DNA of 27,055 nucleotides from Cellvibrionaceae bacterium. GTDB lineage: Bacteria > Pseudomonadota > Gammaproteobacteria > Pseudomonadales > Cellvibrionaceae. Position numbers and translations under genes: made by a program. This document shows positions 25,220 through 27,055 of the stretch, in pieces; the first letter of the stretch is position 1, and every line of letters starts with the position of its first letter. The stretch is from positions 1 through 27,055 of the forward strand of contig JALUYN010000644.1 in NCBI GenBank assembly GCA_027012915.1. The letters are read 5' to 3'. The notes below the pieces were generated by a model. That model did not search any database. It was not told the origin of the DNA and saw nothing but the letters and a program-made list of their open reading frames with translations.

Positions 25220-25477
25220 ATGGCTCATAAGAAAGCTGGTGGTAGTACTCGAAACGGACGCGACTCCGAGAGTAAGCGTCTTGGTGTAAAGCGTTACGGT
25301 GGTCAAACTGTTCTGGCGGGCAATATTTTGGTTCGTCAGCGCGGTACTCGTTTTCACGCTGGTGATAACGTAGGTATCGGTAAAGACCATACTCTGTTTG
25401 CCAAGGCAGACGGCGTTGTTAAGTTTGAAGTTAAAGGTGCCAAAAATCGTAAGTTCGTTAGCATTGTAGCTGCGTAA
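25220..25477 (+). CDS. rpmA: 50S ribosomal protein L27 (bL27)
   Basis: 85 residues, identical in length to E. coli L27. It starts [20 protein letters not shown]; the N-terminal tail reaches the peptidyl transferase centre. No cleavable N-terminal extension is present, unlike in Firmicutes. [27 protein letters not shown] and the C-terminus FVSIVAA match the family. TGAGGAG lies ahead of the ATG. A terminator follows. Confidence 0.98.
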   Translation: MAHKKAGGSTRNGRDSESKRLGVKRYGGQTVLAGNILVRQRGTRFHAGDNVGIGKDHTLFAKADGVVKFEVKGAKNRKFVSIVAA

Positions 25478-25530
25478 CTGTAGCTTTATAGCTGCGGACG
25501 ATTTTTATGCGCCTCATGGGGCGCAGCCGC

Positions 25531-25573
25531 AAAGCCCTGTCATTGAGTCAATGATGGGGCTTTTGTGTTTTTG
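25531..25573 (+). terminator. Intrinsic terminator after rpmA
   Basis: A 15-bp stem with two wobble pairs: AAAGCCCTG continues into TCATTG (25531-25545), paired with CAATGA continuing into TGGGGCTTT, around an AGT loop. TTTTGTGTTTTTG follows. A smaller TGCGCC/GGCGCA hairpin (25508-25525) precedes it. obgE starts 54 bases later and may depend on readthrough or its own promoter. Confidence 0.85.
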
Positions 25574-25623
25574 TCATTATCATATTTGTATGTCCGGATT
25601 GTCCGGTGAAACAGCGGAGATAG

Positions 25624-27055
<1,432 letters not shown>

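Noticed and set aside
24678..25220. A 180-codon minus-strand frame over rplU and the ispB-rplU gap
   Set aside because: It is antisense to rplU, spans both divergent promoters and shows no recognisable protein features.

Overview
The window is ordinary gammaproteobacterial core chromosome. No prophage, insertion sequence, CRISPR array, tRNA or rRNA is visible. Four features point to Gammaproteobacteria: the secY-rpmJ-rpsM-rpsK-rpsD-rpoA-rplQ order, the fabA-fabB pair, a three-subunit transhydrogenase, and the ispB | rplU-rpmA-obgE arrangement. Several proteins closely resemble Escherichia and Pseudomonas orthologues. A marine Cellvibrionales-type organism would fit, but that is a guess.

Layout. 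(1) 1-3834: end of the spc operon (secY 3' end, rpmJ) and the whole alpha operon, closed by a strong terminator. The gap before rpsM can fold into a structured leader, a candidate S4 autoregulatory site. (2) 3906-7580, minus strand: manC (GDP-mannose synthesis), then a GAF-GAF-HD-GYP protein that probably degrades cyclic-di-GMP. Two perfect inverted repeats lie between them. (3) 7729-17472, plus strand except the cytochrome: uvrA, pntAA-pntAB-pntB, a small cytochrome c on the minus strand, yajR, ssb, and an RmlD-like protein that has lost its catalytic Tyr and Lys. (4) 17556-19359, minus strand: fabA-fabB for unsaturated fatty acid synthesis. (5) 19678-21871, plus strand: galU and cpsG/manB. 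(6) 21940-24583, minus strand: ispB followed by pgi. (7) 24891-26826, plus strand: rplU, rpmA, obgE. (8) 26823-27055, minus strand: the broken 3' end of an outer-membrane beta-barrel gene, with an in-frame TGA and a missing C-terminus.

How the genes fit together. pgi, cpsG and manC cover the hexose-phosphate to GDP-mannose route except the separate mannose-6-phosphate isomerase step, which the C-terminal domain of ManC may supply. galU supplies UDP-glucose. With the HD-GYP protein beside manC, the window holds precursor supply for surface polysaccharide and a likely cyclic-di-GMP control element. That link is inferred from gene content. Probable sigma70 promoters with TAGAAT-like -10 boxes precede yajR, the cytochrome gene, fabA and rplU.

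I found no convincing new multi-gene system. The items most worth a second look are the degenerate RmlD homologue, the rpmJ-rpsM leader, the HD-GYP variant with its flanking inverted repeats, and the decayed outer-membrane protein gene.
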